This document shows, piece after piece, positions 32,600 through 42,792 of a stretch of 64,000 nt of DNA. Each line of letters opens with the position of its first letter. Positions within the stretch are counted from its first letter, which is position 1. The notes below the pieces were generated by a model. The model ran no database searches and was not told where the DNA came from. It was given only the letters and a program-made list of their open reading frames with translations. The stretch comes from Streptomyces sp. NBC_01446 (lineage in GTDB: Bacteria > Actinomycetota > Actinomycetes > Streptomycetales > Streptomycetaceae), in the NCBI RefSeq assembly GCF_026340095.1, contig NZ_JAPEPO010000001.1, positions 2,944,501 through 3,008,500 of the forward strand, given 5' to 3'. A program made the translations under genes and the position numbers.

Positions 32600-34549
32600 T
32601 TATCCCGGGTTGGTCTCGATGACCCCGGTGCGCTCGGCGGGCGTCTTGCCCTTGAGGGCCTGCCGCATCACGCCGATGACGTCCTCGGGCGTCACCGGCG
32701 TCTTCTTGCCGGTGCCGCGCGTGATGAGGATGCCGTCGAACGTGTTGCCGTACAGCTTCTTCAGGGCGGCCTTGTCGTAGTAGTCGACGAGCTTGCCGTC
32801 GATGGCCTTGACGCTGAGGATCTGCGGCAGTGACTTGGCGGGGCCGAACGGGATCTGTGCGTTGCCCGCCTTGATGACGACGTTCGCGGACATGGCCGGC
32901 TCCGCGAACTCCTTCATCATCCGGTCGACCTCGGCGTTCGGGACGGTCGGCTTGCGGGTCGTCGTCGCCATCGGCACGGGCCGCGAGGCGCCCGTCTCCA
33001 CATGCGTGCGGTACGCCTCCTCGACGGACGAGGAGGACCGGGCGACGTCGATGCCCTTGCCCGTCTTGCCGTACACGGCGATGGCCTTGCCGGGGACGAA
33101 CCTGATCGTGCCGTCGCCGGAGTCGGCGCCGCCGGCGGCCCGTTCGAGGGCGGCCTGGAGCTTCTCCTCGTCGACGGGCATGACCGGCTCCACGACGCGC
33201 TCGTTGCCGAACAGCGAGCCGATCACGGAGACCGGGTTGTAGTCGCTGCCCGCGGCCGCCGCCACCGTCGCCGTGCTGTCCAGGCTCAGACCCGCCTGGT
33301 CCGGCCTGAGCGGCACGGACTTGCCGTCGACCGACAGCTGGAGCGGGTCGGTGGTGCGCTTGCCGAACGCGGTGTCGAGCTTGGCCGCGGCCTCGTCACG
33401 GGTGCCGCCGCCGATGTCGACGCCGAGCACGGTCGTGTTCTTGGGCACGTCCGAGTGGTTCATCAGCAGACCTGCACCGTAGGCGACACCGGCGAGGCCC
33501 ACGACGCCCGCGCCCGCGAGGACGAGCTTGTTGCGGCCCTTCTTCTTGCGGGGCGCGGCCGGGGCGTTCTGGCCGACCGGGTCGGGGAGCTTCGGCGGGG
33601 TGTGCGGCAGCGGCCCGTCGGGGCGCGGGCCGCCGGGGGCGAACGGCGCGTTCGGTCCGCCGAGGCCCGGCGGGACGACCGGGATGCCGCTGGTGAGCGT
33701 CTCGCCGGAGACATGGCCGCCCGGGCCCGGCTCGGGCGCGGGCTTCTGCGGCGTGAGGATCGCGGTGTCGTCGCTCATCTGCGGCGGCCGCCGACCGCCG
33801 GGAGGGCCACCGGCAGGTCCGCCGGGGCGTGCCATGGGGCTGTCGCCGCCGACGGGTCCCGTGGTCGGGCCCGAAGGGCCGCGCGGGGGGACGCCGGGGC
33901 CCGAGCCGTCGGCGTTCCCGGCGAAGTAGGGCAGGTCGCCGCGGTGCGGGTCGCCGGAGTTCCCGGGCTGCTGCCGGCGGTCGTGCGACGCGGTGCCGCC
34001 GAGCGGCCCGGACGCGACGGCGCCGGACACGTCGAAGGCGCCGGAGCCGCCCGACGGGCCGGGCACCGCACCGGAGTTGCCCGGAGCGGGACTGCCGGAG
34101 GCGGGCGGGCTCCCCTGGGGGGCGCCCGACTTACGTGGCGCGAACCAGCTGCTCGTCTTCTCCTCCGCGGCCGGTGCGCCCTGGCCGTCACCCGAAGGAG
34201 GGGTCCGGGGAGCGGGGGCGGCGGGGGCCCGAGGTGCCGGGGCCGGCGCGGCGGCCGGGTCCGGGGTGGTGGGTCCCGCGTCCACGTCGCTCATGGGCGT
34301 GCGCATCACTACGGGCGGGATGGGGCGCGATCCGGGGATGTTGATCCGGATCCGCGTCGTCAGCGTGGTCTCTGTCTTGCGTTCCTCGGGGACCGGCCGG
34401 CCCTCGGCGGGCTGCCCGGCATCGCCGGGCGCACCGTCGCCGGGACCGGCGCCCTGGGCGGGGGTGCCGTACGGAGGCGTCCCCGAGGGGTACGCGGCAC
34501 CGCCGCGCCCCTGGGGCCCGGAGGACGAACTGTCAGTTTCACGGCTCAA
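32600..34549 (-). CDS. Membrane protein with VanW-type peptidoglycan-binding-like repeats
   Basis: 649 residues. The first 340 are cytoplasmic and disordered, rich in Pro, Gly and Ser. One helix follows (KLVLAGAGVVGLAGVAYGAGLL, about residues 345-366). The extracytoplasmic part has two domains of the PG_binding_4 type that accompany VanW and L,D-transpeptidase proteins: TTVLGVDIGGGTRDEAAAKL (about 375-394) begins the first, and IRFVPGKAIAVYGKTGKGID (about 480-500) the second. A smaller C-terminal domain follows. There is no transpeptidase or VanW catalytic domain, so it may bind or sense cell wall. It stands alone between terminator and the mshB unit. Confidence 0.75.
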   Translation of the reverse strand: MSRETDSSSSGPQGRGGAAYPSGTPPYGTPAQGAGPGDGAPGDAGQPAEGRPVPEERKTETTLTTRIRINIPGSRPIPPVVMRTPMSDVDAGPTTPDPAAAPAPAPRAPAAPAPRTPPSGDGQGAPAAEEKTSSWFAPRKSGAPQGSPPASGSPAPGNSGAVPGPSGGSGAFDVSGAVASGPLGGTASHDRRQQPGNSGDPHRGDLPYFAGNADGSGPGVPPRGPSGPTTGPVGGDSPMARPGGPAGGPPGGRRPPQMSDDTAILTPQKPAPEPGPGGHVSGETLTSGIPVVPPGLGGPNAPFAPGGPRPDGPLPHTPPKLPDPVGQNAPAAPRKKKGRNKLVLAGAGVVGLAGVAYGAGLLMNHSDVPKNTTVLGVDIGGGTRDEAAAKLDTAFGKRTTDPLQLSVDGKSVPLRPDQAGLSLDSTATVAAAAGSDYNPVSVIGSLFGNERVVEPVMPVDEEKLQAALERAAGGADSGDGTIRFVPGKAIAVYGKTGKGIDVARSSSSVEEAYRTHVETGASRPVPMATTTRKPTVPNAEVDRMMKEFAEPAMSANVVIKAGNAQIPFGPAKSLPQILSVKAIDGKLVDYYDKAALKKLYGNTFDGILITRGTGKKTPVTPEDVIGVMRQALKGKTPAERTGVIETNPG

Positions 34550-34692
34550 AGCAGGATCTCCCGGTTGGCTCCGCCGCCCGTCTCGACCTCACGCGGGCTG
34601 CTCGGCGGCGCGCACCACCATACTGGCCGCGGCCGGAACGCATCCGGTGACCGCCGACGAAACCTGTGCGGGGCACGGGCCGAAGTGGTACG

Positions 34693-35172
34693 TCACTTCC
34701 CAAGTCGGGCGGCGGGCCCCGGTGGTTGCTGCGACAGACCAAGGGTGGCGCACATCACAGCGACGGCCATCCCGCCGAGAAGGAACAGATAGGAGCCGGT
34801 TCCCGCGCCGAAGAGGAAGTCGCCCTCGGGCCGGCTCGCCGTGAGCAGGATGACCGCGACGGCCCAGCCCACGGCCGGTGCGACGGCCCCTGCCCTGGTG
34901 CCCGTCACCCGTGCCCCGCCGAGGAACGCGCCGGCCGCGCCGAGCAGCGCGAGCAGCAACCCGCCCGGGAACAGGCCCCCTTGGACGAGGGAACCGGCCA
35001 TTCCGACGAGCGCGCCGAGCACGAGGAGGCCGGTCAGCACGGCGATGTGCCCGGCGTCGAGGCCGGTCGCCGCAGGCCGGACGGGCGGGCCGCCCGCGGA
35101 CTTCGCGGCGCCGCTCGACGCCGCCGCCCGGCCGGACCTGGCCGGGTTGCCCGACTTGTCTGCGCCACTCAT
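34693..35172 (-). CDS. DUF6113-type membrane protein coupled to mshB
   Basis: 159 residues. Its ATG (35170-35172) shares one base with the stop of mshB (TGATG), so translation is coupled. A 40-residue polar N-terminus precedes four hydrophobic helices, including HIAVLTGLLVLGALVGMAGS and LLLALLGAAGAFLGG, and the last at SYLFLLGGMAVAVMCATLGL. No enzymatic motif is visible. The coupling to mycothiol synthesis is notable but no functional link is known to me. Confidence 0.78.
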   Translation of the reverse strand: MSGADKSGNPARSGRAAASSGAAKSAGGPPVRPAATGLDAGHIAVLTGLLVLGALVGMAGSLVQGGLFPGGLLLALLGAAGAFLGGARVTGTRAGAVAPAVGWAVAVILLTASRPEGDFLFGAGTGSYLFLLGGMAVAVMCATLGLSQQPPGPAARLGK

Positions 35173-36065
35173 CACGCCACCACTCCCGCGAACAGGTCCG
35201 TCTCGTACGGCGCCTCTGCCTCGCCCCGCGCCAACTCGTAATACTCCTTGTCGAAGACGGGCTGGGCGAGCCCGTTCGACAGGGCGAAGACCGGCTCGCC
35301 GCCGGGTGCGATCTCCACCTGGGTGGTGTGGGCGCGCATCGCGGCGGTCTTGGCCGCGACGAAGGCCCTGCCGTCGATCTCCGCGGTGACCCGCTCGTCG
35401 TCGACGACGCCCGGCACGTCGCCGATCTCGGCCGCGGTCTCGTACGGGGTCGAGCCGAGGACACCGGCCAGCCACCGGAAGCGCTCCTCGGCCACGGACC
35501 TGGGCACACGGTTCCAGTAGATCTTCGCGACGGTGTGGGTGTCGCCCAGGTCCCGGCGGAACGCGGGCTCGGCCGCGAGTTCGGCGGCGCGCATGGCGAC
35601 GCGGTGGGCCTGGATGTGGTCGGGGTGGCCGTAGCCGCCGTCCGGGTCGTAGGTGACGAGGACCTGGGGACGGACCTCGCGGATCACCTCGACGAGATAC
35701 GCGGCGGCCTCGTCCAGGTCGGCGGACCAGAAGGCGCCCGGCCGGTCGTTCTGCTCCGCGCCCATCATCCCGGAGTCCCGGAAGCGTCCGGGGCCGCCGA
35801 GGAAGCGGTGGTCGGTGACCCCGAGCTCCTTCATGGCGGCGGTGAGCTCGCCGATGCGGTGCGGGCCGAGGATGTCCTCGCGGTCCGGGGCGAGGTGCGC
35901 GAGAACGTCCGGGATGACCTCGCCCTCCTCGCCGAGGGTGCAGGTCACCAGGGTGACGTGGGCCCCGTCGGCCGCGTACTTGGCCATGGTGGCGCCATTG
36001 TTGATCGACTCGTCGTCGGGGTGCGCGTGCACGAGGAGCAGACGCCGGTCGGGCAGTTCCGTCAT
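35172..36065 (-). CDS. mshB: MshB, GlcNAc-inositol deacetylase of mycothiol synthesis
   Basis: 297 residues from ATG 36063-36065. The LmbE-like zinc motif [10 protein letters not shown] (about 11-20) gives His and Asp ligands with the catalytic Asp, and [10 protein letters not shown] (about 143-152) the third His. [14 protein letters not shown] and the RDSGMMG segment match MshB rather than the mycothiol S-conjugate amidase Mca. It deacetylates GlcNAc-Ins, the second enzymatic step (after the MshA stage) on the way to mycothiol, the main thiol of actinobacteria. Confidence 0.95.
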   Translation of the reverse strand: MTELPDRRLLLVHAHPDDESINNGATMAKYAADGAHVTLVTCTLGEEGEVIPDVLAHLAPDREDILGPHRIGELTAAMKELGVTDHRFLGGPGRFRDSGMMGAEQNDRPGAFWSADLDEAAAYLVEVIREVRPQVLVTYDPDGGYGHPDHIQAHRVAMRAAELAAEPAFRRDLGDTHTVAKIYWNRVPRSVAEERFRWLAGVLGSTPYETAAEIGDVPGVVDDERVTAEIDGRAFVAAKTAAMRAHTTQVEIAPGGEPVFALSNGLAQPVFDKEYYELARGEAEAPYETDLFAGVVA

Positions 36066-36096
36066 GCGCCCCAGCCTAGGACTCCCGACGGCGCGA

Positions 36097-36291
36097 CTAG
36101 AGCTTGATCCCGCCGATCATGCCCGCGACGTTCGTCGTGAGCTCGCTGATGGTGGGGGCGATGGACGAGCTGGCGAGATAGAACCCGAGCAGGACGCAGA
36201 CGATCGCGTGTCCGGCCTTCAGACCCGACTTCCTGATCAGAATGAAGACGATGATCGCGAACAGCACCACTGCCGAAATCGAGAGTGCCAC
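36097..36291 (-). CDS. Small two-helix membrane protein (64 aa)
   Basis: GTG 36289-36291 follows a GGAGGT site by 8 nt. The protein is [20 protein letters not shown] then [20 protein letters not shown], i.e. two hydrophobic helices joined by a basic Gly-rich turn, and ends [13 protein letters not shown]. Plain streptomycete conserved small membrane proteins of this kind have no known function. Related short proteins with this pattern are also encoded on actinomycete conjugative elements, so I cannot exclude an old mobile origin. It precedes mshB on the same strand by 31 bp and may be its operon partner. Confidence 0.8.
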   Translation of the reverse strand: MALSISAVVLFAIIVFILIRKSGLKAGHAIVCVLLGFYLASSSIAPTISELTTNVAGMIGGIKL

Positions 36292-36456
36292 AGCGGTCCA
36301 CCTCCCTTGATCCGAGTCCAACTGCCGTACGCCACGCGGTAGCCGAGCGTTTCTTGCCCACGCAGCGCTATGGATCATAACTATCCGTCCCGACGCATGA
36401 GTCGGTGCATGGCAGCAAGGGGGGCGCACGGCGGCACGGCCCCATAGGGTCGGGGG

Positions 36457-38589
36457 ATGACCACCGAGCCTCTCTCCTTTCCGCGCCAGCACGCCCGCAC
36501 CCAGCGCTTCACTCTCGGCGCACCACGGGCGTTCACGGTGGCGCCCGACGGCGAGCGCGTCGCCTTCCTGCGGTCCGGGTCCGGTACCGATCGGGCGAAC
36601 GCGCTGTGGGTCCTGGACGTGACGTCCGGCGAGGAGCGGATCGCCGCCGATCCGCGGGTCCTCCTCGGCGGCGCCGAGGAGGACCTGTCGGACGAGGAGC
36701 GCTCGCGCCGCGAACGCAGCCGCGAGGGCGCCGCGGGCATCGTCGCCTATGCGACGGACACGGCCGTGGAGCAGGCCGCGTTCGCGCTGTCGGGACGGCT
36801 GTTCACCGCGGAGCTGCGCGCGGGCACGACCCGCGAACTCCGCGACCCCGCACGTCATGGTCCGCTGATCGACCCGCGACCCTCGCCGGACGGCCGCCAT
36901 GTCGCGTACGTGTCCGGGGGCGCCCTGCGCGTGGTCGGCGCCGACGGCGAGGGCGACCGGGCCCTCGCCGATCCGGGCGAGGACGAGGCGTCGACCGTCA
37001 CGTACGGGCTCGCGGAGTTCATCGCGGCCGAGGAGATGGGCCGCTCCCGGGGCTTTTGGTGGTCGCCCGACTCGGACCGGCTCCTGGTGGCCCGGGCGGA
37101 CGACGCGGCGGTGCGGCGCTGGTGGATCGCGGATCCGGCGCACCCGGACCGCAAGCCCGCCCGCAACGCGTACCCGGCGGCGGGCACGCCCAACGCGGAG
37201 GTGCGGCTCTTCGTCATCGGCCTGGACGGGTCGCGCACCGAGGTGTCGTGGGACCGGGCGAGGTACCCGTATCTCGCCCGGGTGCACTGGTCGGCCAACG
37301 GGGCGCCGCTGATCCTCGTACAGGCCCGTGACCAGCTCAGTGAGCTGTATCTCGCGGTGAACGTCGAGGACGGTTCGACGCGGATGGTGCACGCCGACGA
37401 GGACGGGCAGTGGCTGGAGCTGTTCCCCGGCGTGCCGTCCTGGTCGCCGAGCGGGCAGCTCGTGCGGATCGCCGACGAGGGCGGGGCGCGGGTCCTCGCG
37501 GTCGGCGAACGGCCCCTGACCGGGCCGCAGTTGCACGTGCGGGCAGTCCTGGACGTGGGTGAGAGCGACGTGCTCGTCTCGGCGTCGGCGGGCTCGGCGG
37601 CGCGGGACCGGGAGACCGGCGAGGTGCATGTGTACCGGGTCAACGAGCTGGGCGTGGAGCGCGTCTCGGACGAGCCGGGCGTGCACTCCGCGGTGCGCGC
37701 GGGCGGCGTGACCGTCCTGGCGTCCGCGCGCACCGACGAGCCCGGCACCCGGGTGCGGTTGATGCGGGACGGCAAGCAGATCGCGACGGTCGCCTCGCAT
37801 GCCGAGCGCCCCTCGCTGAGCCCTCGCCTGACGCTCACGGAGGCGGCCGGCATCCCGTGCGCCGTCCTGCTCCCATCCTCGTACCAGCAGGGGGACGGGC
37901 CGCTGCCGGTGCTGCTCGACCCGTACGGCGGCCCGCACGGGCAGCGGGTGCTCGCCGCGCACAATCCGCATCTGACGTCGCAGTGGTTCGCCGACCAGGG
38001 CTTCGCGGTGGTCGTCGCGGACGGCCGCGGCACCCCCGGCCACTCCCCCGCCCGGGAGAAGGCGGTCCGCGACGACCTCACCCTCACGCTCGACGACCAG
38101 ATCACGGCGCTGCACGCGCTGGCCGACGCCTTCCCGCTCGACCTGAACCGGGTGGCGATCCGCGGCTGGTCGTACGGCGGGTATCTGGCGGGGCTCGCGG
38201 TCCTGCGCCGCCCGGACGTCTTCCACGCGGGCATCGCCGGCGCCCCGGTCACGGACTGGCGGCTCTACGACACGCACTACACGGAGCGCTACCTGGGCGA
38301 CCCGAAGGCCGCGCCGCAGGTGTACGCGAAGAACTCCCTGGTCACCGACGACGGTCTGGCCGAGGCGGCGGGCCAGCACCGGCCGCTGATGATCGTGCAC
38401 GGCCTGGCCGACGACAACGTCGTGGTGGCGCACAGCCTGCGGCTTTCGTCGGCGCTCCTCGCCGCGGGCCGCCCGCACGAGGTGCTGCCGCTGTCGGGCG
38501 TGACGCACATGACGCCGCAGGAGCAGGTAGCGGAGAACCTGCTGCTGCTCCAGGTGGACTTCCTGAAGCGCTCGCTGGGGCTGGTCTAG
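36457..38589 (+). CDS. S9 family prolyl oligopeptidase (DPP IV-like)
   Basis: 710 residues from ATG 36457. A beta-propeller of the DPPIV_N type (about residues 25-450) is followed by the alpha/beta-hydrolase domain. GWSYGGYLAGLAVL (about 570-583) holds the nucleophile Ser; the Asp is in GLADDNVV (about 649-656) and the His in GVTHMTP (about 680-686). No signal peptide is present. The family cuts after proline in small peptides, and its position at the head of two oligopeptide importers suggests that it processes what they bring in; that link is inference. A terminator follows. Confidence 0.93.
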   Translation: MTTEPLSFPRQHARTQRFTLGAPRAFTVAPDGERVAFLRSGSGTDRANALWVLDVTSGEERIAADPRVLLGGAEEDLSDEERSRRERSREGAAGIVAYATDTAVEQAAFALSGRLFTAELRAGTTRELRDPARHGPLIDPRPSPDGRHVAYVSGGALRVVGADGEGDRALADPGEDEASTVTYGLAEFIAAEEMGRSRGFWWSPDSDRLLVARADDAAVRRWWIADPAHPDRKPARNAYPAAGTPNAEVRLFVIGLDGSRTEVSWDRARYPYLARVHWSANGAPLILVQARDQLSELYLAVNVEDGSTRMVHADEDGQWLELFPGVPSWSPSGQLVRIADEGGARVLAVGERPLTGPQLHVRAVLDVGESDVLVSASAGSAARDRETGEVHVYRVNELGVERVSDEPGVHSAVRAGGVTVLASARTDEPGTRVRLMRDGKQIATVASHAERPSLSPRLTLTEAAGIPCAVLLPSSYQQGDGPLPVLLDPYGGPHGQRVLAAHNPHLTSQWFADQGFAVVVADGRGTPGHSPAREKAVRDDLTLTLDDQITALHALADAFPLDLNRVAIRGWSYGGYLAGLAVLRRPDVFHAGIAGAPVTDWRLYDTHYTERYLGDPKAAPQVYAKNSLVTDDGLAEAAGQHRPLMIVHGLADDNVVVAHSLRLSSALLAAGRPHEVLPLSGVTHMTPQEQVAENLLLLQVDFLKRSLGLV

Positions 38590-38595
38590 AAAGGC

Positions 38596-38631
38596 GACCG
38601 GCCGGGGCGACATGGCGCGCCCCGGCCGGTC
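38596..38631. terminator. Bidirectional terminator, 14-bp perfect stem
   Basis: Arms 38596-38609 and 38618-38631 are complementary without mismatch around an 8-nt loop. It lies 7 bp after the peptidase stop and downstream of the leftward importer operon that ends at 38749. Confidence 0.88.
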
Positions 38632-38748
38632 CACGGCACCCGCACGGCCGTACGCTGTTCAGCCTGACGCGTTCGTATATCGGTGCCGCGACGGTCAAGT
38701 TGCCTGTGTGTTAACGAAGTTGATGTGCATTTGTCGCGACACGTACGC

Positions 38749-39822
38749 CTACTCGGTGGGGACGACGCGCTTCTCCTCGGCGAAGTGGCAGGCCGAGTCG
38801 TGCTTCGCCGGTGTGTCCCCGATGCGGAACACGGCGGGCACCGCCAGCGCCGGCACCTCCAGCGCGCACCGCTCCTGCGCCTTCCAGCAGCGGGTGCGGA
38901 AACGGCAGCCGGAGGGGATGTTGGCCGGGGACGGCACATCGCCGGTGAGGATGATCCGCTCGCGGTGGTCGCGCGCCTCCGGGTCGGGGACGGGCACGGC
39001 GGACAGGAGCGCCTGCGTGTAGGGGTGCGTGGGGTGTTCGTAGATCTGCTCGTCGGTGCCGATCTCGACGATGCGCCCGAGGTACATGACGCCGACCCGG
39101 TCGGAGATGTGCCGCACGATCGACAGGTCGTGGGCGATGAAGACGTAACTGAGGTCGAACTCGTTCTGGAGGCTGTCGAGCAGGTTGATGACCTGTGCCT
39201 GCACGGAGACGTCGAGCGCGGAGACCGGCTCGTCGGCGACGATGATCTCGGGGCGCAGGGCGAGGCCGCGCGCGATGCCGATGCGCTGGCGCTGGCCGCC
39301 GGAGAACTGGTGCGGGTACCGGTTGATGTACTCCGGGTTGAGCCCGACGACGTCCAGAAGGTCCTGCACCTTGCGGCGCCGGTCGCCCTTGGGCGCGACC
39401 TCGGGGTGGATCTCGTACGGCTCCCCGATGATGTCGCCGACCGTCATGCGCGGGTTGAGGGACGTGTACGGGTCCTGGAACACCATCTGGATGTTGCGGC
39501 GTACGGCCTTGAGGGCACGCCCGGACAGCTTGGTGATGTCCTCGCCCCTGTACTTGATCTGCCCGGCGGTCGGCCGCTCCAAGTTGACCAGCATCCTGGC
39601 GACGGTCGACTTGCCGCAGCCGGACTCGCCGACGATGCCGAGGGTCTCGCCCTGGCCCAGCACGAAGTCGACGCCGTCCACGGCCTTGACCGCGCCGACC
39701 TGCTTCTTGAACAGGATCCCCTGAGTGAGCGGATAGTGCTTGACCAGCCCGCTGACCTCGAGGATCGGCTCGCCGGCCGGCACGGGGGCGGCGGCGTGCG
39801 CCTCTTTCGCCAGGTCAGCCAT
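38749..39822 (-). CDS. Oligopeptide ABC importer, ATPase 2 (OppF/DppF type)
   Basis: 357 residues. Walker [10 protein letters not shown] (about 64-72), signature [18 protein letters not shown] (about 167-184), Walker [15 protein letters not shown]. The C-terminal oligopeptide extension has [15 protein letters not shown] with paired cysteines, a motif that in some oligopeptide ATPases binds an iron-sulfur cluster. The gene is last of a five-gene leftward operon and overlaps the preceding ATPase by 8 nt. Confidence 0.94.
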   Translation of the reverse strand: MADLAKEAHAAAPVPAGEPILEVSGLVKHYPLTQGILFKKQVGAVKAVDGVDFVLGQGETLGIVGESGCGKSTVARMLVNLERPTAGQIKYRGEDITKLSGRALKAVRRNIQMVFQDPYTSLNPRMTVGDIIGEPYEIHPEVAPKGDRRRKVQDLLDVVGLNPEYINRYPHQFSGGQRQRIGIARGLALRPEIIVADEPVSALDVSVQAQVINLLDSLQNEFDLSYVFIAHDLSIVRHISDRVGVMYLGRIVEIGTDEQIYEHPTHPYTQALLSAVPVPDPEARDHRERIILTGDVPSPANIPSGCRFRTRCWKAQERCALEVPALAVPAVFRIGDTPAKHDSACHFAEEKRVVPTE

Positions 39823-40789
39823 CGAGCGTCTCCTTCCAGAAGTAGCAGGCGCTCCGGCGCGTCGGACTCACCTCGAAGAGCGGGGGAACGTCCGCGCGGC
39901 ACACGTCCTGGGCCATCGGGCAGCGCGGGTTGAAGGCGCAGCCGGGCGGGATGTGCATCAGATTGGGCGGCAGGCCCTTGATCGCGTACAGCTCCTGGCC
40001 CTTCTGGTCCAGGCGCGGGATCGATTCGAGCAGGCCCTTGGTGTACGGGTGGGCGGGCGCCTTGTAGATCTCGTGCACGGGCGCCGTCTCGACGATGCGG
40101 CCCGCGTACATGACGGCGATCTTGTCGGCTACGTCGGCGACCACGCCGAGGTCGTGCGTGATGAGGATGAGGCCCATCCTGAGCTCGCGCTGGAGTTCGG
40201 CGAGCAGCTCCATGACCTGGGCCTGGACGGTGACGTCGAGGGCGGTGGTGGGCTCGTCGGCGATGATCAGGTCCGGTTCCAGGGCGAGCGCCATCGCGAT
40301 CATGATGCGCTGGCGCATGCCGCCGCTGAACTGGTGCGGGTACTGGCCGACCCGCTCCTTGGCGGCGGGGATCCTGACGCGGTCCATCAGCTCGACGGCC
40401 TTGGCCTTGGCGTCCTTGCGGGACATGCCCTTGTGGACGGTGAACAGCTCGCCGATCTGGGCACCCACGGACAGTACGGGGTTGAGGGAGCTGAGCGCGT
40501 CCTGGAAGATCATCGCCATCTTCGCGCCGCGGATCTTGCGCCGCCCGTCCTCCTTGAGCTTGAGGAGGTCCGTGCCCTGGAAGAGGATCTCGCCGCCGGT
40601 GATCTTCCCGGGCGGGATGTCGAGGATGCCCATGATCGCCTGGGCGGTCACGGACTTGCCGGACCCGGACTCGCCGAGCACGGCGAGGGTCTCGCCCTCG
40701 TCGACGGTGTAGCTGACGCCGTTGACGGCGTTGGCGATGCCGTCGCGCGTCCGGAACTCCACGTGCAGATCGCGCACTTCGAGCAGCAT
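39815..40789 (-). CDS. Oligopeptide ABC importer, ATPase 1 (OppD/DppD type)
   Basis: 324 residues from ATG 40787-40789. Walker [10 protein letters not shown] (about 37-45), signature [18 protein letters not shown] (about 156-173), Walker [14 protein letters not shown] (about 177-189) and the C-terminal cysteine motif [15 protein letters not shown] (about 286-300). It powers import of peptides with its partner ATPase, and sits 6 bp after the permease gene. Confidence 0.95.
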   Translation of the reverse strand: MLLEVRDLHVEFRTRDGIANAVNGVSYTVDEGETLAVLGESGSGKSVTAQAIMGILDIPPGKITGGEILFQGTDLLKLKEDGRRKIRGAKMAMIFQDALSSLNPVLSVGAQIGELFTVHKGMSRKDAKAKAVELMDRVRIPAAKERVGQYPHQFSGGMRQRIMIAMALALEPDLIIADEPTTALDVTVQAQVMELLAELQRELRMGLILITHDLGVVADVADKIAVMYAGRIVETAPVHEIYKAPAHPYTKGLLESIPRLDQKGQELYAIKGLPPNLMHIPPGCAFNPRCPMAQDVCRADVPPLFEVSPTRRSACYFWKETLDG

Positions 40790-40795
40790 GGGCGC

Positions 40796-41812
40796 CTACC
40801 TCAGCTTGGGGTCGAGGGCGTCGCGCACCGCGTCGCCGAGCATGATGAAAGCGAGCACGGTGATCGCGAGGGCGCCGGCGGGCCAGAGCAGCATGTGCGG
40901 GGCGTTGCGGATGTACTGGGACGCCGAGGAGATGTCGATGCCCCAGCTCACGGTGGGCGGCTTCAGGCCGACGCCGAGGTACGAGAGCGTCGCCTCGAGG
41001 GAGATGTACGTGCCGAGCGCGATGGTGGCGACGACGATGACCGGCGCGATCGCGTTGGGCAGGATGTGCCGCAGCATCATCCGGGAGTTGGAGGCGCCGA
41101 GCGCCCGCGCCGCCTGCACGTAGTCGTTCTGCTTGGCCGTGATGACGGAGCCGCGGGCGATGCGGGAGAGCTGCGGCCAGCCGAGCAGCACCATGAACCC
41201 GATGACCGGCCAGACGGTGGAGCTGGTGACCACGGACAGGAGCACCAGGCCGCCCAGGACGACGGGGATGGCGAAGAAGACGTCGGTGATGCGGGACAGG
41301 ATCGCGTCCCACACCCCGCCGAAGAACCCGGCGAGCCCGCCGAGGACGCTGCCCAGGAGGGCGACGCCGACGGTGGCGCAGACGCCGACGGTGACGGAGG
41401 TGCGGGCGCCGTACACGGTGCGCGTGTAGACGTCGCAGCCCTGGCCGTTGAAACCGAACGGATGGCCGGGCTGGGAGCCCTCCTGGGCCTTGGCGAGGTC
41501 GCAGGAGAGCGGGTTGCCGGAGGCGATCAGCGAGGGCCAGATCGAGATGATCACGAGGAAGACGATGACCAGGCCCGAGATGATGAAGATCGGGTTGCGG
41601 CGCAGATCGCGCCAGGCGTCCGACCAGAGGCTTCTCGGCCTGCCCGCGGGTCCCGTGCCTTCGGGGCCGCCCGGAGTCTTCTCCAAGGTTGTCCCCTCGC
41701 TCGTGGCGAGGTCCATGGCGCCGCCCGCGCCCGTCGCGGCGATGGCTCCTCCGTCGTCCGGGACGCGCCCTCCGCCCGACGAGTAGGGCTCCGGCGGCTC
41801 GGGTTCAGGCAT
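40796..41812 (-). CDS. Oligopeptide ABC importer, permease 2 (OppC/DppC type)
   Basis: 338 residues. An unusual 50-residue Pro/Gly-rich cytoplasmic start precedes SLWSDAWRDLRRNPIFIISG, the usual OppC N-terminus, then about five more helices. The EAA-like loop ARALGASNSRMMLRHILPNA (about 224-243) contacts the ATPases. A polar loop with CDLAKAQEGSQPGHPFGFNG is on the outside. The gene overlaps the preceding permease by 8 nt. Confidence 0.94.
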   Translation of the reverse strand: MPEPEPPEPYSSGGGRVPDDGGAIAATGAGGAMDLATSEGTTLEKTPGGPEGTGPAGRPRSLWSDAWRDLRRNPIFIISGLVIVFLVIISIWPSLIASGNPLSCDLAKAQEGSQPGHPFGFNGQGCDVYTRTVYGARTSVTVGVCATVGVALLGSVLGGLAGFFGGVWDAILSRITDVFFAIPVVLGGLVLLSVVTSSTVWPVIGFMVLLGWPQLSRIARGSVITAKQNDYVQAARALGASNSRMMLRHILPNAIAPVIVVATIALGTYISLEATLSYLGVGLKPPTVSWGIDISSASQYIRNAPHMLLWPAGALAITVLAFIMLGDAVRDALDPKLR

Positions 41813-42728
41813 AGCGGATCCTCGGGTCGAGTACGGCGTACAGGAGGTCGACGATCAGGTTGGCCGCCAGGAAGACGAGGACGAGTACCGTCACGAAGCC
41901 GACGACGGTCTGGGTGTTCTGCCGGACGATGCCCTGGTAGAGCTGGTAGCCGACGCCGTGGATGTTGAAGATCCGCTCCGTGACGATGGCGCCGCCCATC
42001 AGGGCGCCGATGTCGGTGCCGATGAAGGTGACGACCGGGATCAGCGAGTTGCGCAGCAGGTGCCGGACGATGACGCGACGGCGCGGCAGGCCCTTGGCGA
42101 TGGCCGTACGGACGTAGTCGGCGCGCCGGTTCTCGGCGATCGAGGTCCTGGTGAGCCGGGTGACGTACGCGAGGGAGACCGACGCGAGCACGAGGCCGGG
42201 GACGATCAGTTCGGAGAACGTCGCCTCCGTGGACACCGCGGGTTTGATGATCCCCCACTCGACGCCCAGCAGGAGCTGGAGGAGCAGACCGGTGACGAAA
42301 GTGGGGACGGAGATGACGACCAGGGTGAGGAGCAGCACGGAGGTGTCGACGGGACGGCCGCGGCGCAGGCCGGTGACGACGCCGAGCGAGATGCCGATGA
42401 CGATCTCGAAGAGGATCGCCACGATCGTCAGGCGGATCGTCACGGGGAAGGCGGCCGCCATCAGTTCGGTCACCTTCTGGCCGTTGAACGCGGTGCCGAA
42501 GTCGCCGGTGAAGACGTTCCCCATGTACGTCAGGTATTGCTGCCAGACGGGCTTGTCGAGGCCGAACTCCTTCTCCAGCTGAGCGGCCGTGGCGGGGTCG
42601 CACTGCTTGTCGCCGCACAGTCCCGCGATGGGGTCGCCCATCACGTTGACCATCAGGAAGATGAGCAGCGTCGCGCCGAAGAAGACCGGGATCATCTGCA
42701 GCAGACGCCTGATCACATAACGTCCCAT
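41805..42728 (-). CDS. Oligopeptide ABC importer, permease 1 (OppB/DppB type)
   Basis: 307 residues, beginning MGRYVIRRLLQMIPVFFGAT as is typical of OppB. About six helices; the outer loop holds GDPIAGLCGDKQCDPATAAQ, with two cysteines likely to form a disulfide. The EAA-like coupling loop is YVRTAIAKGLPRRRVIVRHL (about 209-228). It follows the binding-protein gene by 64 bp, a gap with a hairpin. Confidence 0.94.
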   Translation of the reverse strand: MGRYVIRRLLQMIPVFFGATLLIFLMVNVMGDPIAGLCGDKQCDPATAAQLEKEFGLDKPVWQQYLTYMGNVFTGDFGTAFNGQKVTELMAAAFPVTIRLTIVAILFEIVIGISLGVVTGLRRGRPVDTSVLLLTLVVISVPTFVTGLLLQLLLGVEWGIIKPAVSTEATFSELIVPGLVLASVSLAYVTRLTRTSIAENRRADYVRTAIAKGLPRRRVIVRHLLRNSLIPVVTFIGTDIGALMGGAIVTERIFNIHGVGYQLYQGIVRQNTQTVVGFVTVLVLVFLAANLIVDLLYAVLDPRIRYA

Positions 42729-42745
42729 ACGGGCTCCCGAATCGG

Positions 42746-42786
42746 GGGGAGCGGCCGCCCTTCAGGGCCCCGGACTGCCGCTCCCC
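42746..42786 (-). promoter_or_regulatory. Intercistronic hairpin between binding protein and permease
   Basis: Arms 42746-42754 and 42778-42786 pair over 9 bp around a 23-nt loop containing further pairing. Hairpins at this place often protect the mRNA of the binding protein or partly stop transcription, so that the binding protein is made in excess. Confidence 0.5.
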
Positions 42787-42792
42787 GGGGCG

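Noticed and set aside
36292..38634. Very long minus-strand frame upstream of the small membrane protein
   Set aside because: It is the antisense of the S9 peptidase; only its last 64 codons after a GTG with a ribosome-binding site look like a real protein.
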